From: Erodium maritimum
Taxonomy: Eukaryota > Streptophyta > Magnoliopsida > Geraniales > Geraniaceae
Direction of reading: 5' to 3'
NCBI GenBank assembly: GCA_963921825.1
Contig: OY997596.1
Coordinates: forward strand, 4,345,001 to 4,409,000
Length of the DNA: 64,000 nt
The translations under genes and the position numbers were made by a program. The first letter of the stretch is position 1, and each line of letters starts with the position of its first letter. The notes beneath the pieces were generated by a model. It made no database searches. It was not told the DNA's origin and saw only the letters and a program-made list of their open reading frames with translations. Shown one piece after another: positions 26,959-38,230 of the stretch.

Positions 26959-28849
26959 GAGGTGCTCTCGACTGCGTCAGTATTGGAGTTGTTAGGGCGC
27001 GTCCGGCGGCGTGTGATTGCCGGCGAGTTCAGGACGTCGAGAGGGGAAGGTACGTACTTCTTCTAGTGCTCTGTCCCAATTCTCAACTCGTTTTGGGGGT
27101 TGGTTTGCGGGGTTTTTGTCTCGCTTGCTCTGGCTGGGGTTGTGTTTCGATCCGGCGGGGAAGTCGGGTGTTGTCCCACGGTCTACGCGGTTTTACTCGG
27201 GACGTGGTCGACTGGTGGCGCTGTGAGCACTTTCTGGAGTCAGGTGTGGTGCTTACGGGGCGTGTGTTGTGTGTATCGGAGGCGATCAGTTCCGGAGGTA
27301 GGGGAGGTGTTGTCTGGGAGCAGGGGTGTCGAACCGGGAATTTGTAGGGCTAAGGGTGTCACCTCTAGCTGTTGGTCTGGTCGAGGTTGTCTCGGGGGGA
27401 AGCAGAATGCGGGTGCTCTCTTGGAATTGCAGGGGTCTCGGGCAATTAGCGGTAGTGGAGTACCTCAAAGGGGCGATTCGGCGCAGAAAGCCACATGTGA
27501 TTTTCCTCAGTGAGACGCTGACAAAGAAAGGAGAAGTGGATATTCTGCGGCTGAAGACAGGATTTGCGGGGGGGATGTGAGGTCCCGGCTGAGGGCCATA
27601 AAGGGGGTATTATCCTGTTATGGGCAATGGGTATTTCGGTTACGAAGGTTGATAGTCGAGATCGCTATATTGACGTGGAAATTACAGACGCAAATGGGGA
27701 ATCTTTTCGGTTCACGGGAATTTATGGGGAGGCGAATCGGGATCTGCGTTGGCAGACTTGGGAGATGATTCGATCCCTTGGCAACCGGGTGGGGATGTCG
27801 GACAGGTGGCTTCTTATGGGGGATTTTAACGGTATTCTCAGGCAACGAGAGAAGCGGGGGGGGGGGGGGGAATCTGTATCCGGTGGGCCTCATCCAGGGG
27901 TTCAGGGGAGCGATGCGGGAGACAGGACTTATGGATGTCCCGCTTCAAGGGTATGGGTTTACGTGGCATAGCGGTAGTGAACCGGAGACGCGAATGGCGG
28001 TCCAACTGGATAGGGCTCTCACGTCGCGGGAAATGAAGGTGTGGTGGCCGGATGCCCACCTGGTTAATCTGGGTATCTCAACATCGGATCATTTGCCTAT
28101 CCTGTTGGACTCCGAACGGCGAGTGGACCCGGTGGGGTCTAGGCAGTTCAGGTTCGAAAACATGTGGGCGGAAGACCCGGAGTGTGGCCATTTAATCCAG
28201 TCTTGGTGGGGATCTCCTGGAGATCGTGATATTGGAGTCAAAACAAAGGAAACTGGGGAGGCTCTGGATATTTGGGGGAAGGAGGTCTATAATGCTCTAG
28301 CTCGGAAAATCTCCCGATATGAGAAGGATATCCTGTGGCTGAATGGACGTCTTGATCGGACGAGTATTCGTCGTAGGAGGGCGTTACAGAAACTCTATGT
28401 CTCTGCATTGGAAAAAAAATGGGATTTCTGGAGACAGAGGGCTAAACAGCATTGGCTCACGGAGAGTGATCAGAACACGAAGTTCTTTCAGGCGTCGGCG
28501 GCACAGCGGAAAAATATAAACAGGGTGTCAGAACTGAAGGATACAGAAGGAAATGTCATGTCCTGGGACACGGGTTTGGGTGACCACATTCGGGATTTCT
28601 ACATGACTTTGTCTAAGAGGACTTGGGGGGATGGGATAAACGGCCCTAAGTTTCAACAGCAAGTGACGGCAGCACAGAACTGGGCTCTCATGAGTGAGGT
28701 GTCCTCGGAGGAAGTCAGGGAGGCTACGTTTTCTATGGGTCCAAATAAATCTCCGGGACCGGAACGTCTGAATCCGTATTTCTACCAGAAGTACTGGAGT
28801 ACGGTAGGGGCGGATGTCACTTCCTGGGCAAGTAGAGTATTTGCGGGGG

Positions 28850-28931
28850 AGGAGATCCCCCCAGAATTGAACAGAACTACATTAGTACTGATTCCGAAAG
28901 TGGAATGTCCAATGTCCCTGAAGGATCTACG
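28850..28931. repeat. 82-bp direct duplication, left copy
   Basis: This LINE RT segment recurs at 30718-30799 with one mismatch (G/A). It flanks the 1,786-bp insertion on both sides and is far longer than normal transposon target duplications. Confidence 0.95.
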
Positions 28932-30717
28932 CCCTGCGGGTTTTAAACGCAAACTTGAGCACGGCAAGTGCACCGGCCATCAAGTAGTAATCGGATTTGA
29001 AGTCCGGAATATCGAGCCCAAAGGAGCAATAGACAAACACTTACTATTCAAAGCTTGTAGCTAAGCTATTTCTATAAAAAGTTGGTTTTTATGCTTCTAA
29101 AATAAACTAACAAGTAATGCAAATCAAGTAGAGCACTCGTAGCACGAAACCGAGAATTCTTAACTTCTTGAATCAAATGATGAAATTTCTAGGAGATCGG
29201 GTTCATAGAGTTCATTCCATAAAGTCAAAAATACTCGATTGTTGTGATGAAGACTTGATTTAGAGGCAACGAGTCATCTCAACTCTAGTCCTAACTTCTT
29301 TCGAACGATTCGGACCCTAATGGAATCTAACCACCGAGTTCTTTCGAATCACGATGTAGGAAGACCCAAAGCGTTTAGCTCTATGACAACTTCTAACTTT
29401 CGACCAACCAAGCCTATAGCTATTGCAATTGTATTAACCCCGCTAGTTCTAGCTAGGGTTTAAATCCAATTTATGATCGACTTTAGACTAATTAGAATTC
29501 TCCTCTTTCAAGCGTTAAATTCTAATTCAAATCAATTATCAAGCCTACCCGGGAGATAAAGCGTTAAGCACAAATCGATCATAAACACTAAAACAATTCA
29601 ACGATCACAACAATTTAAAGCATTTAAAACATGGAAATCCCTACTCTAATCATCCAAAACCCTAGAAATTTGGGGGTTTAGTTGTTCATGGTGAGAAAAT
29701 ACAAAGATGAAAAGGAGCAAACAATTGAATTCATAATCAAGATAAAAGTTGAGATACAATCACTGAATTAGTTGTCCAAAGCTTGCTCTTCTTCTCCTCC
29801 AATCTCTAACATTGATGCTCTTGAAAAATCCACCAAAAGAAATTCACTTGTGTAGCTAACAATGGAGGTTCTCTCCAAAAATCAACACCCAAATAAATCT
29901 CAAATGATGCTCTACTCACAAATTAATTTGATTCTCAACAAATAATAGAAGATAAGAAGCTCTCTATTTTATTCTATATAAAAAAAAAGAAATAAAATCA
30001 AAACAAAGAAATGCTCTCTCGTTTCGTGCTCTATGCTCTGTGTATAAAATGGTGTCTCCTCCATTTTTCTCAGTGATGTGCGGCTGTGTAATAAAATGAG
30101 TAGGGTTTGGCTGTGCTGATTGGACACGCGGCAAAATGGGAGAGGAGAAGCTGAGGGTAGCTGTTGGGCGGACAGGTGGCGAGAGCTGGGGGTTTGGCGG
30201 CTGGAGATGGACAAGTGTCGGCGTCTCGGTTCGCCACGCGGGAGGAGAAGGGCCGGCTCGCCACGTGTCGGTCAGATGAGGCTTTGGCGGCTGGGCGCGC
30301 CAGGTGTCGCACACCAGGAAAACCACGCGTCAGACGTGGGGAAGATGGCGGCTGAGTGGACGCCACGTGTCGCACTCGGATGGGCTGCTCCATTTTTGCT
30401 CCTTTTCCGCTATTTTGCTCGTTCCGGCTTCGTTTGGACTCCGATTGATCTCGTTCTTGCGCCAAAAAATTCCTCTTTTCAAGACCTACAAAACAAGACC
30501 AATCATGAATATATTTTGGAGCGAACAAAGCCGACCCTTTGACGGTCCACAAGCACAAAACACCCAAAATGCATCGAAAATCCATCGAAACACCGAACAT
30601 ATCGATAAAATCAGTTATTCATGCTAAATCTAAATATATGATAGAAAATTCGGGACCAAAAGCCTATATAACTCGATATAAAGTGGCTCAATTATGTGTT
30701 AAAATGCACCCGCATCA
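28932..30717. mobile_element. 1,786-bp insertion with imperfect terminal inverted repeats
   Basis: It interrupts the LINE RT. The left end reads CCCTGCGGGTTTTAAACG; the right end reverse-complemented reads TGATGCGGGTGCATTTTAAC. They share TGCGGGT, TTTTAA and a TTGAGC about 25 bp in, so the ends are imperfect inverted repeats and, taken from TG to CA, LTR-like. No transposase or polyprotein is recognised. The part at 28960-29060 (AAGTGCACCGGCCATCAAGTAGTAATC) and the right part resemble non-autonomous plant LTR-retroelement sequence, from memory and unverified. The region 30120-30380 is GC-rich with repeated CACGTGTC words. A minus-strand open frame there (30070-30600) is of doubtful meaning. 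Confidence 0.65.
30230..30385. repeat. Recurrent CCACG(T/C)GTCG words (G-box/ABRE-like)
   Basis: Words such as CGCCACGCGGGAG, CGCCACGTGTCGGTC, CCAGGTGTCGCAC, CCACGCGTCAGACGTGG and CGCCACGTGTCGCAC recur at about 30-40-bp spacing. CACGTGTC is the core of plant G-box/ABRE sites; here it may be only a repeat motif. Confidence 0.6.
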
Positions 30718-30799
30718 AGGAGATCCCCCCAAAATTGAACAGAACTACATTAGTACTGATTCCGAAAGTGGAATGTCCAATGTCCCTGAAGGATCTACG
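30718..30799. repeat. 82-bp direct duplication, right copy
   Basis: Partner of 28850-28931; LINE RT coding continues directly from it into LIALCNVIFK. Confidence 0.95.
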
Positions 30800-33387
30800 T
30801 CTCATCGCATTGTGTAATGTGATCTTCAAGATTTTCTTGAAGGTGGCGGCAAATCGTCTGAAAGGCCTCCTGCACGAGCTGATCTCGGAAACACAAGGTG
30901 CGTTCGTTCCTGGTCGTTCTATCCAGGATAATATTATTTTGTCTTATGAAACTCTCCATTACTTGAAAAACAAGAAACAAGGGAAGGAGGGGTGGGTGGC
31001 TCTGAAGTTAGATATGAGCAAAGCCTATGATCGGGTTGAATGGGGATTTATGTGTGACATGATGAGGGGTTTCGGTCTTGGGGAAGAATGGATTAACTTG
31101 GTACGGCGGTGCACGTACTCTGTTACATATAACATAGTGGCGGGTGGGAACAGGCGGGGTTTGTCCAGCCGGAGAGGGGGATCAGACAAGGTGATCCGTT
31201 ATCCCCGTACTTGTTCTTGTTCTGTATGGAGGGGTTCTCGAGACTACTTCAAGGGGCGGAGACGACGGGGGAGCTGCACGGAATTCCGATAACCCCTCGA
31301 GCGCCGCCACTGACCCACCTGTTCTTTGCAGATGACTGTTACGTATACTGTAAGGCGACGCCGCTGGAGATGGGACGGGTCAAGGGCTACTTAAGTATGT
31401 TTGAGGAGGCGTCAGGGCAAGTGGTGAATCAACAAAAATCGTCGCTTTTCTTTAGTGCCAACACGTCCCCATCGTGTCGGCCGGATGGGGTTCGAATTCG
31501 GGGAATTCCGGAACTGAGCCATCCGTCCCCCTATCTGGGAATCCCGAATATGATGGGACGGAGTAGGAAGCAGGGTCTGCAGTATATTCTGACAAGAGTG
31601 ATCAGGAGGATTCAGAGGTGGGACGGGAAGCTACTGAATGGAGCGGGGAAGGAGGTATTAGTCAAGTCAGTTCTACAAGCGATACCTACGTATACCATGA
31701 GTGTGATGCGGTTGCCAAGAGGCCTTCTGGAGAAGATGAATGTGGTGCTGGCCCGATTTTGGTGGAAATCATCTGGGGGAGATGGGAAAGGAGTCATTTG
31801 GCAGTCGTGGACGACCATGTCCCACCCTAAGGAGTAGGGGGGGACTGGGTTTCAAGAATATGTATGACTTCAACTCAGCTCTACTGGGGAAGCAATTGTG
31901 GAGACTCCTCCAGGACGAGTCCACCCTAGTGGCCAGGGTACTGAAAGCAAGGTACTATCCGAACTCCTCGGTCCTAGAGGCGGTCCGGAAACCCAACCAA
32001 AGCTTTGTCTGGCAAAGTTTGTTATCGGCTCAGGAGTTGGTTAGGGACGGGGCTAGAAGGTTGATTGGACCGGGGTCATCCACGATGATCGGTAATCAGC
32101 CATGGCTGGTGGGAATTGAGCCGCGAGTCCAATCACTGAGGGCCGATCTGACTACAACACCGGTCTCAGACATTATGTTACCCCACGAGCGGAGGTGGGA
32201 CGTAGTCAAAATTCGACAGATGTTCGATGAGGAAGATCAAAGGGTTATCCTGGCAGTCCCAATAAGTATTTCAGCAATTTCGGACTCTTGGTACTGGGTG
32301 GGGAGCTACTTAGGGCAGTATACGGTAAAGGCGGCATATGGGTTGTGTCAACAAGATCAAGCGGTATTCCAACCTCAAACAGACGTCTGGACACGTATTT
32401 GGATTATGGAGGTCCTCCCTAAAGTACGATCGTTCCTCTGGAGAACATGCTCAGGGTGTCTTCAGGTCGCAGTAAATCTCAGACGCAGACACGTGGCGGT
32501 GGAAGCGGTGTGTCCGGTCTGCTCGAGGGCGGACGAATCGGAGCTCCATCTCCTAGTACAGCGCCCACTTGCGGCAGAGTGTTGGGCTAAGTCGGGGTTG
32601 AACACCCCCAATGATGCTCTCTCGATCTCTGAATGGTTGCAAAGGACGCTGAGCAGTAATCCCCCGGCAAGTGGGGGTTTAATAAGATGTCTACTATGGG
32701 AGGTGTGGAAGGCTAGGAACAAGGTGGTCTGGGAACAACAGACACAGCAGGCGCACACAGTTTTCCAGACAGCTTTCCACTTACAGTCAGGATGGCTTGA
32801 AGCTATGTGGCGGAAGAAGCAGAAGCAGGCCACACCAGTACAGGATCAACCCAGAGCGGCGGAGGCGTGGACCTGTCCGACTCAGGGGACGTGGGCAGTA
32901 AATACCGATGGCGCGATCTTTGCGGCGGCTAACCTGATGGGGACAGGGTGGATAGGTAGGGATGATCGGGGGAGTATTATGGCGGCCCGATCGACATCCT
33001 TCCATGGCCCCCAGAACCCGGGTCTGGTGGAGGCATATGCTATCAGAGATGCGTTGACTTGGCTTAGGCAACATCCGCACCAGAGGGCGACAGTAAGGAG
33101 CGACTGTAAGGTCATAGTGGATATGATCAATAAAGGGGGAAGACTTCTCTCCCCTTTAGGGACAATCATCACAGATTGTATTTCCCTGTTATCTAATCTC
33201 GAGTACGTGCAACTCGTTTTTGTAAAGCGGACAGCGAACAAAGCAGCTCACTGGCTAGCCAGGGCGGCTTGTTCATCCCCTGTCTGGAATTGGTATGGGG
33301 GTCACATCCCGGCACCTCTTCAAAGTATCCTTCTTGCCGATATTTAAATAAAATTTACATTACCTCTCAAAAAAAAAATAAAGAAAT

Positions 33388-35729
33388 ATTATAGCCGCAG
33401 CTCTCTCCTTTTCCTTTGATAGGGTTAGGGTTTGAGTTTTATGAAACCTCTTGTGCTTTCATGGCTTTCTCGGGTGAGATAGAAGACGGGGTGCATATGA
33501 GGCCACGTCTATCGGAGCATGATGTCCGGGACTCGGAATATGGGTCGGGATCGGAGGTGCCGGAGGTGGAGGCGGTTGGGGAAGAAGACCCATTGGTCTC
33601 TGCAGATGCGATGACGAAGCGGGACGAGAGTGCACCGGTGATGCACTTCTCGGCCCAGAATGCGGAGGAAGAGGGTTGGGTTGCAGGAGGACGAACCCAG
33701 TCGGTTCCGGGATGCCTTCGCCGCACTCAGGCGAAAGGTCCTCGTCCAAGATGCCTGGGAAGTGGGGCGGGCCGCAGAACGCGGGAGACCGGTGGGTTTA
33801 GGGCCAGTGGAGATGGGGGTTTCGATCCATTGCCGTCGTCGACCATGGGGGAGGAAGAAACCTCAATTCTGGTATCATCGGACTCGGCAATCACAGCGGA
33901 GGAGACGCTGGAGGCGCTTGCTTGGCGAAGAAGAAATGGGAAAGGACTGGCGGCGCCGGAAGTTGGTAGGGTTTCGTCAGGCCGGGCTGAGAAGCAAGTG
34001 GCCCTGGGCCGGGGGTTCATGGGTGATGCACGATGGGATGGGGGTCTAGAGCGGGGCTGGACGCCGTTGGCTGGGCTGGGCCAGAAGTCGGGTTGGGCCC
34101 AGAGTGGGGGCGGTGAGGTGGCCTGTTGGGCAGCGAGGTACGGGGCGGGTCGGGCCAGTGCTGACGGGTCGGGTGGTCTGCGGAGCAGATCGAGTGAGCG
34201 GGGCGGAGCTGGGTCCGGGTCGGGACAGGTTCGCGGTTACGGTCCGAACCTATTTGGGCGTCATAGCCATGCGGGTCAGTGGGATCTGGTATCCATGGAT
34301 AACCCAGTTGGTCCACAAAAAGGAAATTGGTGCTCTTCGGGGGAACAGGTCGGAGTTTTGGGTTCCCAAATGGGCGCTATGAGGATCAAGGAGGTCGTAG
34401 TGCCGGTCCAAGAGGTCGCTGGACGAGGAAATTCGTATCGATTCGCGTTGGCAGCTAAGGTCCTGACATCTAGGAAGATTTTCTTGAAATCAGTGGTTGC
34501 GCGAATGGAGGATGTATGGGGGACGAAGGTCGAGGCTAAACCTCTGGAGGATGGCCTGGTCGCTTTTTTCTTCCGAATAGCTAAGGAGGGGGAAAGGGTT
34601 CTATTGGGAGAACCGTGGTCATTTTGGGACTCACTTGTCCTATTTACGGACCTAAGGGCCCACATGTAGGTCAAGGACCTGGAGTTCCATCATTTATCGG
34701 TCTGGGTAAGAGTATCGAATCTGCCGGTGGGGGCCTGGACGAGAGACGTGGGATTCAGAGTGGGGAACATGCTGGGGGTCTGCCAAGGAGTGGAAGTGGA
34801 CCAGGAGGGTCTCTGTTGGGGGGACTTTATGAAGATCGGAATCAGGGCGGACATTCGAGTACCTCTGCAGAACCAACTGTTTTGGTTGTTTTTGTGCGGG
34901 TCACCTATTTCCAGTCTGTCCGGTTATTAGGGGAGTAAGGGGGTCTTCGGTGAATGCACCGGGGGACCCGAGATCGGCACTGGAGAAAGCGAAACATGGA
35001 AAGGCCATCCTAGGGACGAACTGGACTTATAAGGGGGAAAGGGAACGGGGGCCCTAGTCAGGTGGAACCAAGGACATCTCCAAGGCAGCAAGGAAAATGG
35101 AGGTGGGGAAATCATGAAGAAAGGGAAGAGGAGGTACCGGTGGGATGGCTACCACATGACCAGTCACCGTCGCTGTCTGGAAAAAAGAGGGCGGAGAGGG
35201 AGGAGGAACCTACTGAGGAAGAAGAATCATCGGCGTTGGATGGGGCATCATATGCAGCGGCGGGGGGATTCAAGCACGCTCGCCTTCAGGAATGAGTGTT
35301 GAAGGGTCCAGGGAGGGTTTGGTCGACTGTACCTTCTCCATGGCACATAGGTGGCATTGGTACCACCAACAGTTGATGAGTTACTTCTCTACCACTTCGG
35401 AGTCAGCAATCCTGCGTTCAGGAGCCCTACCACTATCAGTCAAGGGAGGACGACGCACGCTGACTTACTGGGGGAGTAATCGGTCCACCACTGCAAAATT
35501 ATCATCTAATCTGCTCGATCAGTTTCTTATGGTAGGAGCATACTGTATCAGTGTCTCTGGATGCTACCGCAGTCCCACCCCTTCGACCGCCCTTATGTCC
35601 ATGAGCAACATTTACTATTCAACATTTGTCTTTCAGTTTATGTTAGTTTTCTTGGTTTGTATGGTGCTACCTGCTTTAGCGGTCACCAGAATGCTTTAAA
35701 TTTATAATATCATCTTTCCGCCTCAAAAA
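33388..35729 (+). mobile_element. LINE2: ORF1-only LINE derivative
   Basis: Begins right after LINE1's target repeat (ATTATAGCCGCAGCTCTC) and ends CCTCAAAAAAAA at about 35731. It holds a LINE ORF1 followed at about 35290 by a tail beginning CCAGGGAGGGTTTGGTCGAC and no ORF2. A possible target duplication AAATATTA lies at 33384-33391 and 35730-35737. The copy at 49.9-52.4 kb has the same ORF1-plus-tail structure. Confidence 0.8.
33461..34938 (+). pseudogene. LINE2 ORF1 (gag-like, DUF4283 plus zinc knuckle)
   Basis: ORF1 product of plant LINEs, an RNA-binding gag-like protein. From MAFSGEIEDG at 33461 the frame passes a Gly/Arg/Ser-rich region, then the conserved DUF4283-type core (VVPVQEVAGRGNSYRFALAA, VWGTKVEAKPLEDGLVAFFF, GEPWSF, FTDLRAHM). 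A TAG at 34667-34669 replaces the CAG of the sister copy. The same frame resumes (FHHLSVWVRVSNLPVGAW, LGVCQG, CWGDFMKI) and the CFGCFCAGHLFPVC knuckle follows in a shifted frame at about 34878. So it has one nonsense codon and one small indel. It is not protein-coding as written. Confidence 0.85.
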
Positions 35730-35936
35730 AAATATTAATAACATGTTATATTATTTAAAGTCATAAATAAAAAAGAGAATAAGAAACAAAACTGTTTTTT
35801 TTTTAGCGAAATGTGCAGATTTCATTAGTTAAATTATAGAGAGACAATAAAGTGCATCATAGACTCTCTGACCACGAAGAATAGGGCAAGAACATTTGGT
35901 AATGATCGCTATTCTTTTCATAGTAGAATCGTCCTC

Positions 35937-36182
35937 TGTTGGTTCTCAAGCTAATACTGGGAACAAAAGAAATCAAGAGACAACTGGTTTTGAACTTTGC
36001 TGAGTTACAATGTTGAGTGTTTTACATTGGTATTGGCTTGTATTTATAGCCATACAAACAAGTAAGAAAAGTTACAAACGAAACTAAGTTTTACCTACCA
36101 TCACCTACCACATACAAAAAATGGAAAACATGTTTTAATTTCATGTACCAATTACGGCATGCCTAACTTACTTTTTCTAACA
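35937..36182 (-). repeat. Copia 3' LTR
   Basis: 246 bp; adjoins the polypurine tract on its interior side. Pairs with 39192-39437. Confidence 0.95.
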
Positions 36183-36196
36183 ATCTCCCCCCTAAG
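36183..36196 (-). other. Copia polypurine tract
   Basis: Minus strand CTTAGGGGGGAGAT immediately before the 3' LTR, the plus-strand priming site. Confidence 0.85.
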
Positions 36197-36199
36197 CTA

Positions 36200-38220
36200 G
36201 GCATGTATGTTAAAGATACCGATCTTCAAGCGTAGGTCTCGAAATTTCACTCTATCAAGTGATTTTGTCGTTATGTCCATTAGCTGATCATCGATCTTGA
36301 TGTACTCGACGATGATTTTACCGTCGTCAACGCATTCCCTAATGAAATGGTAACGTGTCTCAATGTGCTTGCTCCGGTCGTGAGAAACCGGATTCTTTCA
36401 TAACTGATTTACTGATTTGTTGTCCACGTAGAGTGTAACGACATCAGCCTCCTTACCGAGTAGGTCACCGAGCAGAAGCCACTCACCATCTCTAGGCGGT
36501 CGCGGCAGAGGACGAGTCTTCTCTCGGACGAATACTCGGACGAATACTCGAACATGTGCTATCGAACAAACACTACGGGGAGGACTAGTCCTTGCTCGGG
36601 GACCACGACATTCCAAGTAGGTTTTATCCTCATTTAACGGATAGGGTGCGACCACAGATTGGTGCACCAACGGTTGTTGTGCGGAACCAACGATCCCATC
36701 TAGCCTAGACTATCGGTAGCTAGTTAGAGTAGGACTTGTGTAGCCGGCATGACCAACCACTTCCATATTGTTCCTTCTCTTCCGTGGGGAACTCCCACTT
36801 ACATCGTATCTGCATTCTTTGAGGATTGCCTTACGCCATTCTTCGTATGGTTCTGCCTCCTCATAACTATTGGACTCGTAAGTGAGATCCGTAGAGTCCG
36901 GGGCAAGCTTCAGAGCTTCCCAAACCCGTTCCCATTCCCAGAACTCGGCTACATCAACGGTGCAACCGTTCACCCCTACATAGACCTTATGATGAAAAGC
37001 CATAGACCTGAGATGCTTTGCAAGGTCACGGCTGCACATTGCCCATTAGAGATACTCGAGCATATGCTCCGACTTGATAACCAGGGTTTTACTCATCAAG
37101 GCCTTGGGTATGTCCATGGATTTCTCAATCAAACTGAGGCGATTCTGCATCTCATCGAACCTGAATGGGTATGAACCGGAGGCTGCCCGAGATGGTAAGT
37201 TTTGATCGACGATCATCGTCATCGCCACTGCATTGCTCTCTGTTGTTGTTGAATCGATATCGCCAAGCTTGCGATAGTAGCGAGGAGCCTCCTCGCCCAC
37301 TAACTCTTCATCCGGAGTGGAGTTTTTCGTTGAGGACACAAAGACCGCGCCCACTCCTCATTGACTTGGATGATCCGTCGTACTAGTAGGACGTGGTGTT
37401 GCCGGAGAAACATACTTTGTTTCAGTTTGTTCTGATAGTACTGCTTTCTTTGGTGTAGTCCAGGAGGCTTCTCCCCTTGAGGATGGAGCTCGTGCTGGTG
37501 TTGGAGTGAATGCCACCATGGTATTCTTGACTGAGAACAAGTTCTGCTCTACATCGCCTGCTCTCCCATCCTAGACGGGTGTCTCATCATGTCGCAGGTT
37601 GCGCCAAGGGCTGTTGCCTCGCCCGCCTCCGCCTTCGCCGCATTTGGGCATGCTCCAGTGGGGTGGGTAGTCGATTATTTAGAAGCAAACTTCCATCCCG
37701 TGTTCATGTACCACACCAGATCCTTCCGGTCGTCGGTCGCCCCAAGGTTGACCTTGGTGCGCACCTCATCGTGAGTAGCAGGATCCATCCTTCCTTGTTC
37801 CACTCTTCGCTTCTCCACGACGTGGTTGGCTATCTTCTTTGCCCCTACATCGAGGCAAGAACTTCCCATATTGACCCGCTCATCCGGTACTTCCTCGTCC
37901 TTGAGCATGACATTAGGTTTCCCATGCTCCGGGCATTCCTTCGTCCTTGTTGGTGTCCACTTAGGTGTTTGGGAAAGAACCTCGGATGTTCCCTTGTCTT
38001 GATTACGCATCCAGCACGACGTCCATACTATCCTTTGGACCAGTACCTCAAACATTCCCTCGCTCTTGGCATGACTTGCACTTGAATCTGCTGGCATCTT
38101 TGATATGTCATCATGAGCTTGTTGAGTCCTCCTTAGTGAACGGTCGTGTTGGACGTCCTGCTCTTGCTTGACGCTCTCCGCCTTGGCAAGTGTAGCTGCA
38201 ACTGACGTCACTTGAGCCAT
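36200..38220 (-). pseudogene. Copia pol remnants (protease-like, integrase/RT scraps, RNase H end)
   Basis: Minus-strand pieces. At 37675-38220 is a gag-pol linker ending in DLVWYMNTG, where the protease motif is normally (L)WYLDTGASNHM, so the catalytic Asp is Asn here. At 37046-37540 and 36710-37039 are Pro/Ser/Thr-rich scraps with SYEEAEPYEEWRKAILKE, like the start of Copia RT. At 36200-36440 is the RNase H end (VTLYVDNKSV, then HIETRYHFIRE and IKIDDQLMDI) with a stop after NQL. The central integrase and RT catalytic cores are absent. Confidence 0.75.
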
Positions 38221-38230
38221 TAGTAGTTCA

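Larger units (their letters stand above)
27408..33347 (+). pseudogene. LINE ORF2: endonuclease, RT, zinc finger, RNase H (broken)
   Basis: Order: APE-type endonuclease (MRVLSWNCRGLG at 27408, FLSET, LLMGDFN, STSDHLPI), the RT fingers (SPGPERLNPYFYQKYW, LIPKVECP), then after the insertion LIALCNVIFK, the RT Asp block (LKLDMSKAYDRVEW), GIRQGDPLSPYLF and FFADD. Then come zf-RVT (32330-32600, CPVCSRADESELHLL) and RNase H (VNTDGAIF...LVEAYAIRDAL...RSDCKVIVDM; 32890-33290). Four frame breaks lie at G-runs: about 27570 (G7), 27857 (about 14 G), 31155 (G4) and 31835 (G7, with a stop). Each domain is otherwise well kept. The catalytic residues named are present, but the frame is not continuous, so it is non-functional as written. 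Confidence 0.9.
26959..33376 (+). mobile_element. LINE (L1-clade plant LINE) copy, ORF2 region
   Basis: Non-LTR retrotransposon bounded by an 11-bp AATAAAGAAAT target duplication and ending in poly(A) (CTCAAAAAAAAA). It contains an ORF2 with endonuclease, reverse transcriptase, zf-RVT and RNase H but no recognisable ORF1, so it is 5'-truncated or ORF1-less. It is split at 28932-30717 by a foreign insertion. It sits about 190 bp beyond the MULE's right end. Confidence 0.93.

Noticed and set aside
30070-30600. 176-codon minus-strand frame as a gene of the LINE insertion
   Set aside because: Low-complexity composition in the GC-rich island and no recognised domain; kept only as a remark.
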